From Cytophagaceae bacterium ABcell3 (GTDB lineage: Bacteria > Bacteroidota > Bacteroidia > Cytophagales > Cytophagaceae): a DNA stretch of 64,000 nt. The notes under the pieces are model-generated. The model was given only the letters and a program-made list of their open reading frames with translations, was not told the origin of the DNA and did no database searches. How positions within the stretch are numbered: the stretch's first letter is position 1; each line of letters starts with the position of its first letter. The translations under genes were made by a program, and so were the position numbers. Below are positions 27,205-36,229 of this stretch, piece by piece. The stretch is from the NCBI GenBank assembly GCA_030913385.1, contig CP133159.1, forward strand, positions 372,001-436,000. The letters run 5' to 3'.

Positions 27205-28293
27205 TCAGCAAACTATGCTTTCAAGATCGATATAGAACCTCCCGGACACCTTGAGCTGATCTAATAATATTCTCCGACAAACATCCGTAGCTATGCCACT
27301 TCCCAAAGCCACTGCCGATGCGAGCTGTGGCCAGGAAGTTATTTCCTTTCCAACCCTGCTCATAGAATATTTACCTCTCTCAGAAAGGTTATCATAACCC
27401 AGGATCTTTTTTACAAAGACAGCTTTTTCAGCCATAGACATATCTTTTAATTTATAGATCTCTGATTCTTCTATCAGACCATGCAGTACAGGCCTATTAG
27501 GCTCTAGATCGAAACGTTCAATATCTAAAAGCCCCCTGTCGTTGGTTTCCATTACAACAGGAATCTTAAAAGATCTGGCCACCTGCCTAGCCAATAGCTT
27601 CACATCCATGCTATCACATTCCTCAACAAGAACATCCAATTTTGATGGGCTCAAAAGAAAGCTTTTAAGATTATTTTCATTTACAGCATCATGCATGCAA
27701 GTCACTTTCAAAAAAGGATCTATTTCCGAAATTTCCCGTGCTGTCACTATTGTCTTTTTCAGACCCAGATTATGAACACCGGTTCTAACCCTATTAAGGT
27801 TTGAAAGTTCCAACGAGTCAAAATCAGCAATCCTAATTTCACCAAAAATACGCTCCACCGCCATGGTAAGTGCAATTGAAGATCCAACAGACATCCCAAT
27901 CACCCCAATAGCTTTTGAAGAAAGTATATTACGTTCTTCGGGAGTTATTTTAAAAATGTTTCTTGAAGTCCTCACCTCTGAAAACTCTTTCTCTGGCAGA
28001 AGATGCACTAGGCGATTTGACCAAGGGTAATAAACCCACACGCCAAAATCTTTCGCAGGCATACCATCTAGGTAAGATGCAACACCAGATTTAAGATCTT
28101 CTTCAGAAAATTGCTCTGACGGGTTTTGAATTTTGATCAGTTCCTGAATCTGTTCTTCTATGGTGTCGTATACGTAAATCTGCTTATTTGTTTCTAAAAA
28201 AGTATAAAACTTCGCAAAATCTTCAGATTTGTTCATCCGAAACATAACAGGTTTCGTATGATTATTGGAGTTCAGAGGTCTAGAAGGATTCAT
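27205..28293 (-). CDS. E1-like ThiF-family adenylating enzyme (Rv1355c/MoeY type)
   Basis: This protein of 362 residues has an N-terminal domain (1-125) with GVWVYYPWSNRLVHLLP and a ThiF/E1 adenylation domain: nucleotide loop GVIGMSVGSS (130-139), IADFDSLELSNLNRV (acidic pair 157-159, Asn-Arg 167-168), Lys179-180, and LVEECDSMDVK. The layout follows the Mycobacterium protein Rv1355c, in which ThiF is fused to a C-terminal nitroreductase domain. That second half is absent here. The domain would adenylate a carboxylate; no ubiquitin-like or ThiS-like partner gene is seen nearby. A Cys is the very last residue (ESIVC), whose meaning is unclear. It is the first gene of the minus-strand operon. 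Confidence 0.8.
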   Translation of the reverse strand: MNPSRPLNSNNHTKPVMFRMNKSEDFAKFYTFLETNKQIYVYDTIEEQIQELIKIQNPSEQFSEEDLKSGVASYLDGMPAKDFGVWVYYPWSNRLVHLLPEKEFSEVRTSRNIFKITPEERNILSSKAIGVIGMSVGSSIALTMAVERIFGEIRIADFDSLELSNLNRVRTGVHNLGLKKTIVTAREISEIDPFLKVTCMHDAVNENNLKSFLLSPSKLDVLVEECDSMDVKLLARQVARSFKIPVVMETNDRGLLDIERFDLEPNRPVLHGLIEESEIYKLKDMSMAEKAVFVKKILGYDNLSERGKYSMSRVGKEITSWPQLASAVALGSGIATDVCRRILLDQLKVSGRFYIDLESIVC

Positions 28294-28439
28294 AATCTGT
28301 ACATTTAGAAAAAGTAGATTTAACTGTTAATAAAGAATGTGCGCCACCCTGGTCATATAATAAAGTGATAATATAATCAGGATTTTCATTAATTTGTACT
28401 AATAATTAAACGTTACAAAGTAAAATATCTAAAACTCTT

Positions 28440-28904
28440 ATGGAAGAAGCTCAGATTAACATACTTTATATTGATGATGAAGTAAATAATCTTAACGTTT
28501 TTAAGGCAACTTTTCGCTTTTCTTACAACATCTTTTTGGCCGAGTCGCCGACAGAGGGCCGTAAGATTCTTGACGAAAATGACATTCATATCATTATCAC
28601 CGACCAGCGGATGCCCGAAATGACCGGAGTCGAATTTTTATCATCTATTTTAGACGTGCACCCTGACCCAATACGAATACTCCTTACAGGATATAGTGAC
28701 ATTAATGCAGTAATTGACGCTATAAACAAAGGGAAGATCTATCATTATGTGGGCAAGCCTTGGGACGAAGCCCAAATTAAAATAGTGATCGACAAAGCTT
28801 TTGAGGTTTATTCTCTAAGAAAGGAAAACAAAGAATTAATAGAAAAACTAAGCAAGGCTAATGAGCAACTGGAGTTCCTTTTAAGACAAAATTTATTGTC
28901 CTGA
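28440..28904 (+). CDS. Receiver-only response regulator, paralogue of the hybrid kinase receiver
   Basis: This 154-residue protein has a receiver domain (1-125) with DD at 12-13, phospho-acceptor Asp55 (IITDQRMPEMTGVEF) and Lys in YHYVGKPWDEAQI. A C-terminal coiled coil (ENKELIEKLSKANEQLEF) then ends where a kinase domain would start. It aligns residue by residue with the receiver of the hybrid kinase at 23.1-24.2 kb, including position 55. It is divergent from the E1-like gene with a 146-base gap between starts. It may compete with or relay to the hybrid kinase. Confidence 0.9.
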   Translation: MEEAQINILYIDDEVNNLNVFKATFRFSYNIFLAESPTEGRKILDENDIHIIITDQRMPEMTGVEFLSSILDVHPDPIRILLTGYSDINAVIDAINKGKIYHYVGKPWDEAQIKIVIDKAFEVYSLRKENKELIEKLSKANEQLEFLLRQNLLS

Positions 28905-29239
28905 TATACATATATGGCCATCAGCACGGATTCTTTGTTCTCTTAAAACAATCTTCACAAAAGAAGGTAACTTTTTGTGTTTTTAACCTCAAAAATTAAA
29001 ATCAAGTAGCTAAAGTTAAAGATGGTATGTGCTAAAGTATCAGAAGGGAAGCACTTGACCAAATGGCGAGCAAGACGACCTCCACGGATTCGACCAGTTT
29101 TTTTACTATATGGAAGTGAGGTTTAACAAATTATTAATAGCAAGATAAGTTATGGCAGACCCAAAACCGTCTAATCTTGCACCAAACTGGTTTAGTTTTT
29201 GTTAGAATTGTAAGTAGAAATATCTAAAAAGATTCACCA
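28905..29239. other. Intergenic region, 335 bases
   Basis: No coding frame or recognised RNA is visible. It contains CCACGGATTCGACCAG near 29077-29092, which recalls a tRNA T-arm, but no acceptor or anticodon arms can be built around it. Promoters for the next small gene are expected here. Confidence 0.4.
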
Positions 29240-29530
29240 ATGAAAAACTTCCGTTATACTATATCTTCTTCCTATGGCAAGTTTCGCGCAATGCCAACAG
29301 TAGCAGTAATAGGTATTTCCGTTATTGCCTTTTTTATGATACCGTTAATTTTAGGAATTTTGTTTGTGTTTGCTACTGTAGCACTTGGCTATATACTAGT
29401 AAGATCTTTATTGCCTAAAAAGAAAAACTCTTTTATTAAGCAAACCAGGTACTATAATAATAACCAAACCATACAAACCATTGAAATAGAAGGGGAGGTG
29501 GTAGAGGAAAAGAAAACTCCGACACGCTAA
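29240..29530 (+). CDS. Small membrane protein, unknown function
   Basis: This 96-residue protein has a basic N-terminus, one or two hydrophobic helices (about 20-55) and a polar tail with TIEIEGEVVEEKK. I recognise no family. The ATG is well placed, and codon use looks like that of neighbouring genes. It is convergent with the PorP/SprF gene, whose end is 26 bases away. Confidence 0.6.
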   Translation: MKNFRYTISSSYGKFRAMPTVAVIGISVIAFFMIPLILGILFVFATVALGYILVRSLLPKKKNSFIKQTRYYNNNQTIQTIEIEGEVVEEKKTPTR

Positions 29531-29556
29531 GACTTTCTCCCCAAACATCAACACAT

Positions 29557-30597
29557 TTAAAACTTAGGGCAAGGAAGCTTCCGGGTCCGTCTCTTCAGAT
29601 TTTCAAGGTTGTGAAGATAAGTAATATTAAGTTCATGGCTGCCACCAGTTTGCGCCCGAGTAAGCTTAGAAACCACAAAATCATAACTATAACTAATGCT
29701 CAATGAGTTACTGACTTTAAAACCAATTACTGCCACAGCAGATTCATTGTTGTGCAATCCAGGTCTATATCTTTTAACTAACGGGATACCTCTGTACCAC
29801 AAACCAGCTATAATGTAGTCATACAAAAAGTAAAGGCCTATATCTACTTGATCAGACTCTCCTTGGGTCTTGTAGTGCAGTGTTGGGGTCAAATACATAT
29901 TAGAACCTGCCGCAGCCCCGGTAGCTGGTTTAAGATTAAACCGGTACCCCCCTGTAATGCTCACTTTAGCAGGCAATCGACTGTCTCCCCCATAAAAAGA
30001 CTGATTTGGTTGGTTCATATGGGCATAAGCAAAGCTAACCCAATACTTGTCAGAATAGAAAAGCCCGCCAGAGGTAAAGTCCAGGTAATGGATCATATCT
30101 GTGTCTGTAGGCTGGTGTGTACGGGGACCTAAATAGCCATAACTATCATACTGGTCAGGAAACCTTAACATAGAGTAGTCAACATTTCTTGAAACATACG
30201 ACGCCTGAAGTCCTGCACGGAATGAGTGCTTACTGCTAAGATGCAACTCATAAGAATACTGCAGCGCAATTTCAGTAGTAGTAATATTATTAGCCCCCTG
30301 CCAATCTTTAAACGCCATTAAACCTAAACCGCTATTCGTGTTTTTGAAATAGTGGTCTGCTGAAAAATGGGATGTAAGATACTTGGCATCCAAGGCAGGC
30401 CACTGTACACGCTGATGAAACATGCCTCGCGAACTGTGGGCACTCCCCGCAAATGCGGGATTTAGATACAATACATTGGCATAAAACTGCGAATACTGAA
30501 TGTCTTGAGCCTTTAAGCGTGAAGGAGCCATAAATATAACTAGCGCAAAAACAACAATACCGCAAAAGATCTTTCTTAGATGTATATATATAGTCAT
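29557..30597 (-). CDS. PorP/SprF family outer-membrane protein (type IX secretion)
   Basis: This protein of 346 residues has a signal peptide (cleavage after LKAQ, about residue 30) and the PorP/SprF opening DIQYSQFYANVLYLNPAFAG, then beta-barrel strands through the C-terminus (LGLMAFKD, YWVSFAYAHMNQPNQSF, SLSISYSYDF). In gliding Bacteroidota, SprF-type proteins are needed for surface delivery of the adhesin encoded next to them. Here the 1580-residue SprB-like gene ends 9 bases upstream, which fits that pairing. ATG start; the two genes are clearly an operon. Confidence 0.93.
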   Translation of the reverse strand: MTIYIHLRKIFCGIVVFALVIFMAPSRLKAQDIQYSQFYANVLYLNPAFAGSAHSSRGMFHQRVQWPALDAKYLTSHFSADHYFKNTNSGLGLMAFKDWQGANNITTTEIALQYSYELHLSSKHSFRAGLQASYVSRNVDYSMLRFPDQYDSYGYLGPRTHQPTDTDMIHYLDFTSGGLFYSDKYWVSFAYAHMNQPNQSFYGGDSRLPAKVSITGGYRFNLKPATGAAAGSNMYLTPTLHYKTQGESDQVDIGLYFLYDYIIAGLWYRGIPLVKRYRPGLHNNESAVAVIGFKVSNSLSISYSYDFVVSKLTRAQTGGSHELNITYLHNLENLKRRTRKLPCPKF

Positions 30598-30606
30598 ACA
30601 AAGTTC

Positions 30607-33600
30607 TTATCTAATGATGGTTACGCTTCCTTCTTTCTTATAAGGGCCACGATACTCTTCAGCTATACCCTCATATATAATGATCCATGGATATACACCC
30701 ACAGGCATAGGCTCTCCTCTATAATTACCATCCCAAAACTCGTTTACATCACGAGATTCGAAAATTATTTCACCCCAACGGTTAAAAATCAACATTTGAT
30801 AGTCACCAATAAAAGCAGAGTGTACCGTAAACAAGTCATTGATTCCGTCTCCATCTGGACTAAAAGCATTACCCACGAAAAGCCGTGGCGGACAAACATC
30901 CCTTACATTGGCAGTTCCCTCTGACGAGCAGCCCCATTGATTGGTGATCCTTAATAAATAATCACCCGGCTCGCTTACCGTTATTACCGCACTAGAGTCA
31001 AAAGTTTGTTCCCAAAAGTATGAGTACCCTTCCACTTCATCTACCCCTATATCTTGGTAGTCTTCAGTATCCGTACAAATCCGTTCATTATCTAAAACAG
31101 GCGCTGCTGGATCTGGGTGCACTTTAACAAATTCATTTACCTTTAATTCTGCCAAGCATCCGTTATCAGTAACAACACGCAAAGAAACATCATAGCTGCC
31201 AACCTCCGTGAAACAATGACTAGGGTTTTGCTCCGTCGAAAGAGCTTCTTCTGGGGCAGAGGCATCGCCCAAATCCCATTCCCATGATTCAATCGTGCCT
31301 GAAAGTACAGTAGAAGAATCTATAAAATCAACACACAAAGGCGCACAACCTTCTGACGGTGAACCAAAGTGAGCCCGAGGCAAAGGGAACACCTCTACGG
31401 GTTTAGCAATGTAATCACTACACCCCTTATCAGTAATTACGGTCAGCGTAACTTCAAATATCCCTTCAGAGCCATACTCATGATCAGGATTTTGTACATC
31501 AGAGTGGTTTAAGTTTCCAGATGAAGGATCTCCAAAGCTCCATTCCCATTCTGTAATTTCCGACCCAGGAGGCTCTACAGATAGGTCAGTAAATGAGACA
31601 GGGCCATCGCCCAGACATGCCGTACCGGAAGAGAAGTCAGCCACAGGCATATCAGGTGAACCAAGCATAACCGTATCCGACATTTCGCACTGGTTAGCGT
31701 CCAAAACCGTAACGATATATTCTCCTACACCTAATTCACTTGCCGTGGACGTTGTTTGGACAGGAGAGGTATTCCAGTTATAAGTAAAAGGCGCAGTACC
31801 TCCAGTCACAGATACACTGGCAGAGCCGTCATCCCCATCTAAACAGCTTACACCAGTACTCTCTGTATTAAGTACTATAAGATCCGGCTGGCCAACATTG
31901 GCAGAGACCGTATCCTGACAACCAGAAGAGTCTGTGACGGTAACCGTATAAACACCAGCTGGCAGATCCATTGCGTCCTCAGAAATTTGCGCGGGACTTG
32001 TATTCCAGCTATACTCATAAGGAGCCACTCCACCTGTAACCGATACAGAAGCAGTACCTGAACTATCACCATAACACAAGGCATCAGTAGCTTCGGCCGA
32101 AAGAACTAGCCTTTCAGGTTGGGTAATGGTTACCACTAAACTATCTGTACATCCCACAGAATCAGTAACAGTAAGCACATAGTCACCAGCCGTAAGTCCA
32201 GTTGCATCTGAATCATCTTGCACAGGATCAGTGTCCCAACTATAAGTATATGGTTCTATGCCACCAGTAGTGCTTGCGGAAGCTTGGCCATCATCGCCAC
32301 CATAACATGTTACGTCAGTAAAAACCGCTTCAGAAACAAGAGCCTCTGGCTGACTGATAATGGCACTTGCCGTATCGGTACATCCAAGAGAATCCGTTAC
32401 CGTTACCAAATAAACACCGGCCACAAGATCCTCTGCATGGGCTGTATTTTGTTCAGGGCTTGAATCCCACAGATAGCTATAAGGTGCTGTTCCGCCTGAT
32501 GCATGTACAGTGGCAGACCCGTCATTACCATCGTAGCAGTTTACATTTAAGGTTTCAATGCTCAGCGCAATGGAATCTGGCTGATATATTTGTACGCCTA
32601 TTGTATCTTGGCAACCTAAGGAGTCGGTTACAAGAACATTGTAAATACCTTCAGCAAGATCAGTAATATCAGCAGAGGTTTGCTCGGGGCTGGTGTCCCA
32701 ACTATAACTATACGGCGCTGTCCCTCCCGCTACTTCTACAGCAGCCGACCCATCAGTACCTCCATAACAACTTACATCTATTTTATCTACTACCAGCTCA
32801 AGGGAATCAGGTTGAGAAATAGTAACCATAATTGTATCTTCACAACCAGTAGAGTCTGTTACAAAAACGGAATAATCACCTGCAGAAAGTCCAGTGGCCT
32901 CCTCTGAAGTTTGTTCAGGGATAGTACTCCACCTAAAGCCATAAGGAGCCGTTCCGCCCGCTACAGTAACAGCAGCCGTACCGGTACTGTCCCCATAACA
33001 ATATACATCTGAGGCCTCAACCTCTAACTCTAAACCATCAGGTTGATCAATAATCACTGTCAAAGAGTCAGAACACCCTAAAGAGTCAGTAACAACTACC
33101 GTATATTCACCTGCCATTAGGTCAATGGCTTCAGAAGTTCTTTGCACTGGACTGGTATCCCAAGAGTAGGAGTAAGGTTGCGTGCCACCGCTAACCAGAA
33201 CTGATGCGCTACCATCTGCTCCGCCATAACAGCTAACATCCTCCGTTTCCCCTTCTACCTCAAGCACCTCCGGTTCGAGGATGTCAACACTTGCGCTATC
33301 CACACATCCAATAGAATCAGTAACAATCACTGAGTATGTACCAGCGAAAAGGTTTTCAACAAGTTCTGTATCTTGCTCCGGATCCGTGCTCCAACTATAG
33401 GTGAAAGGCTCTATTCCACCACTAACCTCAACACTTGCTGCACCGCTACTGTCGCCATAGCAGCTAACATCTACAACCTCCGTAGTCAAACTTAATACAG
33501 GGCTTACTGTTACCCAAGCGGTATCAACAGAAGTACATCCCTCAGCAGACCCTGTTACAGTAATAAAATCATTTTCAAGAGGATTAATGTATATGGTTTC

Positions 33601-35349
33601 TGTAGTATCACCCGTTGACCAACTATAAGAAGTAGCCCCCTCGGCCACAAGTTCTGTAGAATCGCCCTCACAAACCAATGGTGAATTCACCGAAACCACA
33701 GGGGAAGGGTTTACAATGACCTCTTGCACAATAGTGTCAGCACAAGATTCACTGGACCCAGCAATCAAGGTAACTTCGAAAGTTCCTGCCGAACTAAAGA
33801 TGTGCTCCGGGTTTTGTAGGTTTGAGGTGTTATCGTCACCCGATGCTGTATCCCCAAAATCCCACAACCAGTACCCCTCTCCACCTGTAGTCTCGTCTAC
33901 AAATGTTGTAGGCAGACCTTCACAAACTGTATCATTTGTAAACTCAGCCACAGGGGTAGACTCTACCTTAACCTGTATGGTATCAGTAACAGTACACCCA
34001 TGCGTAACATGAACTGTATAAGTAGTAGTTTCTGAAGGGCTTGCCATTGGATTAGGGCAAGTCGTACAACTTAACCCTTCAGCCGGCGTCCATAAATAAG
34101 TGGCTTGCGGAGGACCGACAGGCTCACAACCGAGCATAACACTATCACTGCAACCAATTTCCGCTACAGGGCCTCCGGCATCAGCCCATGCCATATTAGG
34201 GTTCCCACTAGCAACAACTGCAGCATTCAAATATAAGCGTAAGGCGTTTAACCTTAGCAAAGTTGTTAGCTCCAAATCAGGGTTTCGTGGGCTACCAGTT
34301 CTGCCATAGTCATGCCCACCCAAGTAATATACATTCCCCCCTGGCACACCAGGATCAGTAAGTTTAGCGCCCATTGCCACCACTGTATCATCAATAATAT
34401 GTGACACAGACCGGTAAGCATGAGGCTGCCACGCTGAACCTTCAGCCAATGTCCAGTTGTCAATAGACCCACCTTCGTTTTCTTCCATTGGCCCATGCAT
34501 TTGAGAATATGCAAGATCCGCATTGGGGTACAAATGCGAGACTTCTGTATTTACCGTCTCAATCCCGTTAGTAGTATGGAAAAGTCCTTGATTTTCATAA
34601 GTTCCTACAGCTGCACACTGAGCCAAAAAATTTCCGCCGTTCATCAAAAACTCCCGAACCCCGTCAACAACCTCTTGACTTACTTGGTTAAGATCAGCAT
34701 GTGGCTCAGAAGCAAATGTATAGCAATTCATAAGCTCGCGGATATCAGCAGCATCCATAATGTCATAATCATGAATACCAGCTCCATTAAGTATTTTTGT
34801 GTGTATCTGCTCATTGTTACCGTTATTAAAGACGGCTATTTTAGGTCGATGCGTAAGTGTGTACCCAACATCAACATTGGTATTTTCAACTAGTTTGTAT
34901 ACCGCAACGTCATTCCCAAAATTATTAATAATATCTAATGAACTTGTACCGCATGGCAAAATAGTATCAGGAACGATAAAAGGCCCGCCACGAAAGTCCA
35001 TCATATTTGCCGCCACATAATCTGGGAAAAACCTTTCTGCCACGGCACTAAAATCTACATCGTCCCTTTCTTTTGGCGTACGGATAGCCCATTTTACACG
35101 TACCCCGCTTTGCAACAAATTATAGATTAACCCGTATGATTTTAAATTAAAAGGTGGTGCGTCAGCAGGAACAATAGATTGGTAAGTGGTACACATGGGT
35201 ACAACAAATGAACCAGCAGGGATTTCCTGAACATTAGACCCAGGATTTGGCAGGTCTCTCTGGGCAAGCGCATCAACTGAAATAAACAGCATAGACAACA
35301 GCCACACTATCACAGCTTTTCTTTTCTTACCTAAAACCTTTATTTCCAT
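30607..35349 (-). CDS. Giant SprB-like surface protein with type B sorting domain
   Basis: This 1580-residue protein has a signal peptide (to about 29, ALAQ) and an N-terminal domain (about 165-385) with a GATase-like look (LMNGGNFLAQCAAVGT, NVYYLGGHDYGRTG). PKD-type domain 1 lies near 465-545. Eight tandem SprB repeats of about 77 residues follow at about 620-1235, each built around CYGG-DGSA and GTAPYSYSW. Two more PKD-type domains lie at about 1235-1410. The C-terminus (about 1485-1580) holds the gliding-type sorting domain (VGNAFSPDGDGINDLF, IFNRWGEIIFES, WDGNYRGEPMPVGVYPW). It is probably a surface adhesin used in attachment or gliding, secreted by the type IX system with the SprF-like partner. 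Confidence 0.93.
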   Translation of the reverse strand: MEIKVLGKKRKAVIVWLLSMLFISVDALAQRDLPNPGSNVQEIPAGSFVVPMCTTYQSIVPADAPPFNLKSYGLIYNLLQSGVRVKWAIRTPKERDDVDFSAVAERFFPDYVAANMMDFRGGPFIVPDTILPCGTSSLDIINNFGNDVAVYKLVENTNVDVGYTLTHRPKIAVFNNGNNEQIHTKILNGAGIHDYDIMDAADIRELMNCYTFASEPHADLNQVSQEVVDGVREFLMNGGNFLAQCAAVGTYENQGLFHTTNGIETVNTEVSHLYPNADLAYSQMHGPMEENEGGSIDNWTLAEGSAWQPHAYRSVSHIIDDTVVAMGAKLTDPGVPGGNVYYLGGHDYGRTGSPRNPDLELTTLLRLNALRLYLNAAVVASGNPNMAWADAGGPVAEIGCSDSVMLGCEPVGPPQATYLWTPAEGLSCTTCPNPMASPSETTTYTVHVTHGCTVTDTIQVKVESTPVAEFTNDTVCEGLPTTFVDETTGGEGYWLWDFGDTASGDDNTSNLQNPEHIFSSAGTFEVTLIAGSSESCADTIVQEVIVNPSPVVSVNSPLVCEGDSTELVAEGATSYSWSTGDTTETIYINPLENDFITVTGSAEGCTSVDTAWVTVSPVLSLTTEVVDVSCYGDSSGAASVEVSGGIEPFTYSWSTDPEQDTELVENLFAGTYSVIVTDSIGCVDSASVDILEPEVLEVEGETEDVSCYGGADGSASVLVSGGTQPYSYSWDTSPVQRTSEAIDLMAGEYTVVVTDSLGCSDSLTVIIDQPDGLELEVEASDVYCYGDSTGTAAVTVAGGTAPYGFRWSTIPEQTSEEATGLSAGDYSVFVTDSTGCEDTIMVTISQPDSLELVVDKIDVSCYGGTDGSAAVEVAGGTAPYSYSWDTSPEQTSADITDLAEGIYNVLVTDSLGCQDTIGVQIYQPDSIALSIETLNVNCYDGNDGSATVHASGGTAPYSYLWDSSPEQNTAHAEDLVAGVYLVTVTDSLGCTDTASAIISQPEALVSEAVFTDVTCYGGDDGQASASTTGGIEPYTYSWDTDPVQDDSDATGLTAGDYVLTVTDSVGCTDSLVVTITQPERLVLSAEATDALCYGDSSGTASVSVTGGVAPYEYSWNTSPAQISEDAMDLPAGVYTVTVTDSSGCQDTVSANVGQPDLIVLNTESTGVSCLDGDDGSASVSVTGGTAPFTYNWNTSPVQTTSTASELGVGEYIVTVLDANQCEMSDTVMLGSPDMPVADFSSGTACLGDGPVSFTDLSVEPPGSEITEWEWSFGDPSSGNLNHSDVQNPDHEYGSEGIFEVTLTVITDKGCSDYIAKPVEVFPLPRAHFGSPSEGCAPLCVDFIDSSTVLSGTIESWEWDLGDASAPEEALSTEQNPSHCFTEVGSYDVSLRVVTDNGCLAELKVNEFVKVHPDPAAPVLDNERICTDTEDYQDIGVDEVEGYSYFWEQTFDSSAVITVSEPGDYLLRITNQWGCSSEGTANVRDVCPPRLFVGNAFSPDGDGINDLFTVHSAFIGDYQMLIFNRWGEIIFESRDVNEFWDGNYRGEPMPVGVYPWIIIYEGIAEEYRGPYKKEGSVTIIR

Positions 35350-35650
35350 ACCTATAGTTTACAAAAGTAGATTTTTCCTATTTCCAAAAGTTAAAACCAC
35401 TAAAAAATAGCCGCTTTAAAATAAGGACAAGCAAAAGGAACGAAACGCAGCCTGGGTTTAAAAAAATTTTTTTTGAGCCATATAATTTTTCGCAAAGGCA
35501 ATAATTGTTAAATATTTACATTTTTTATTTGTAAAATTACATCTACAAAAAGAATCTTTAAAAGATATCCATTAAGTGGCTCCATTATTTGAACGGACAG
35601 TAAATACACCTTAATTGGTATTTATATATGATTAGCACAATATCATAAAA
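35350..35650. other. Divergent promoter region, 301 bases
   Basis: This AT-rich region lies between the SprB-like gene and the ECF sigma operon. It carries an AAAAAAATTTTTTTT run near 35460 and no coding frame. Promoters of both operons must lie here; I could not pick out a convincing sigma motif. Confidence 0.4.
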
Positions 35651-36229
35651 ATGCTTTCAGAAGAAGAGTCAATCATATCGGCAGCTAAGCAAGGAAACAT
35701 AGGCGCATTTAAGAAAATATTTGATTTCTATATGCCCAGAATGCGTCCCGTTTGCCTAAGATATGCCCAATGTGCATTTGACGCTGACGATATTTTACAG
35801 GAAGCATTTATAAAAATACATAAAAACCTTTACCAATTTAAGTTTAAAGGATCATTTGAAGGGTGGATAAAAAGAATTGTAATAAATACCGCCCTGAACC
35901 ACTACAAAAAAAGCAACCCTTCTTATGTCTTACATAATATAGATGAAATTAATGAAGCAGAAATCGGACAGGCAGAAATTACATTATTAGAGGAGTCTAG
36001 CACTTCGGCCATTTTTCTAGCACTAAACAAATTACCTCCAGGCTATAAAATGGTTCTTACTTTATATACCCTTGAAGACTATGCCCATAAAGAAATAGCT
36101 CACATGCTAGGTATTACAGAAGGAAGTTCGAGGTCTCAGTACGCCAAAGCAAAAAAAATGTTAATTAATTTGCTTTCCAGGCAACGAAATGAAGACAAAA
36201 GTGATCTTCTAAAAAAGATTAAGCCATGA
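35651..36229 (+). CDS. ECF RNA polymerase sigma factor (FecI-like)
   Basis: This 192-residue sigma-70-family protein has region 2 (CAFDADDILQEAFIKIHKNL, with the DDILQE core recognition motif, then GSFEGWIKRIVINTAL) and region 4 (LPPGYKMVLTLYTLEDYAHKEIAHMLGI, TEGSSRSQYAKAKKML). It would direct transcription of a small regulon, probably including the outer-membrane gene two genes downstream. Its stop overlaps the ATG of the anti-sigma gene (ATGA), typical of a sigma/FecR pair. Confidence 0.95.
   Translation: MLSEEESIISAAKQGNIGAFKKIFDFYMPRMRPVCLRYAQCAFDADDILQEAFIKIHKNLYQFKFKGSFEGWIKRIVINTALNHYKKSNPSYVLHNIDEINEAEIGQAEITLLEESSTSAIFLALNKLPPGYKMVLTLYTLEDYAHKEIAHMLGITEGSSRSQYAKAKKMLINLLSRQRNEDKSDLLKKIKP

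Noticed and set aside
29060-29110. tRNA-like T-arm sequence (GGATTCGACC)
   Set aside because: No acceptor stem, D-arm or anticodon arm can be paired around it.
30607-35349. CRISPR-like periodicity of about 232 bases
   Set aside because: The period is the coding SprB repeat; the units vary at the DNA level and have no spacers.
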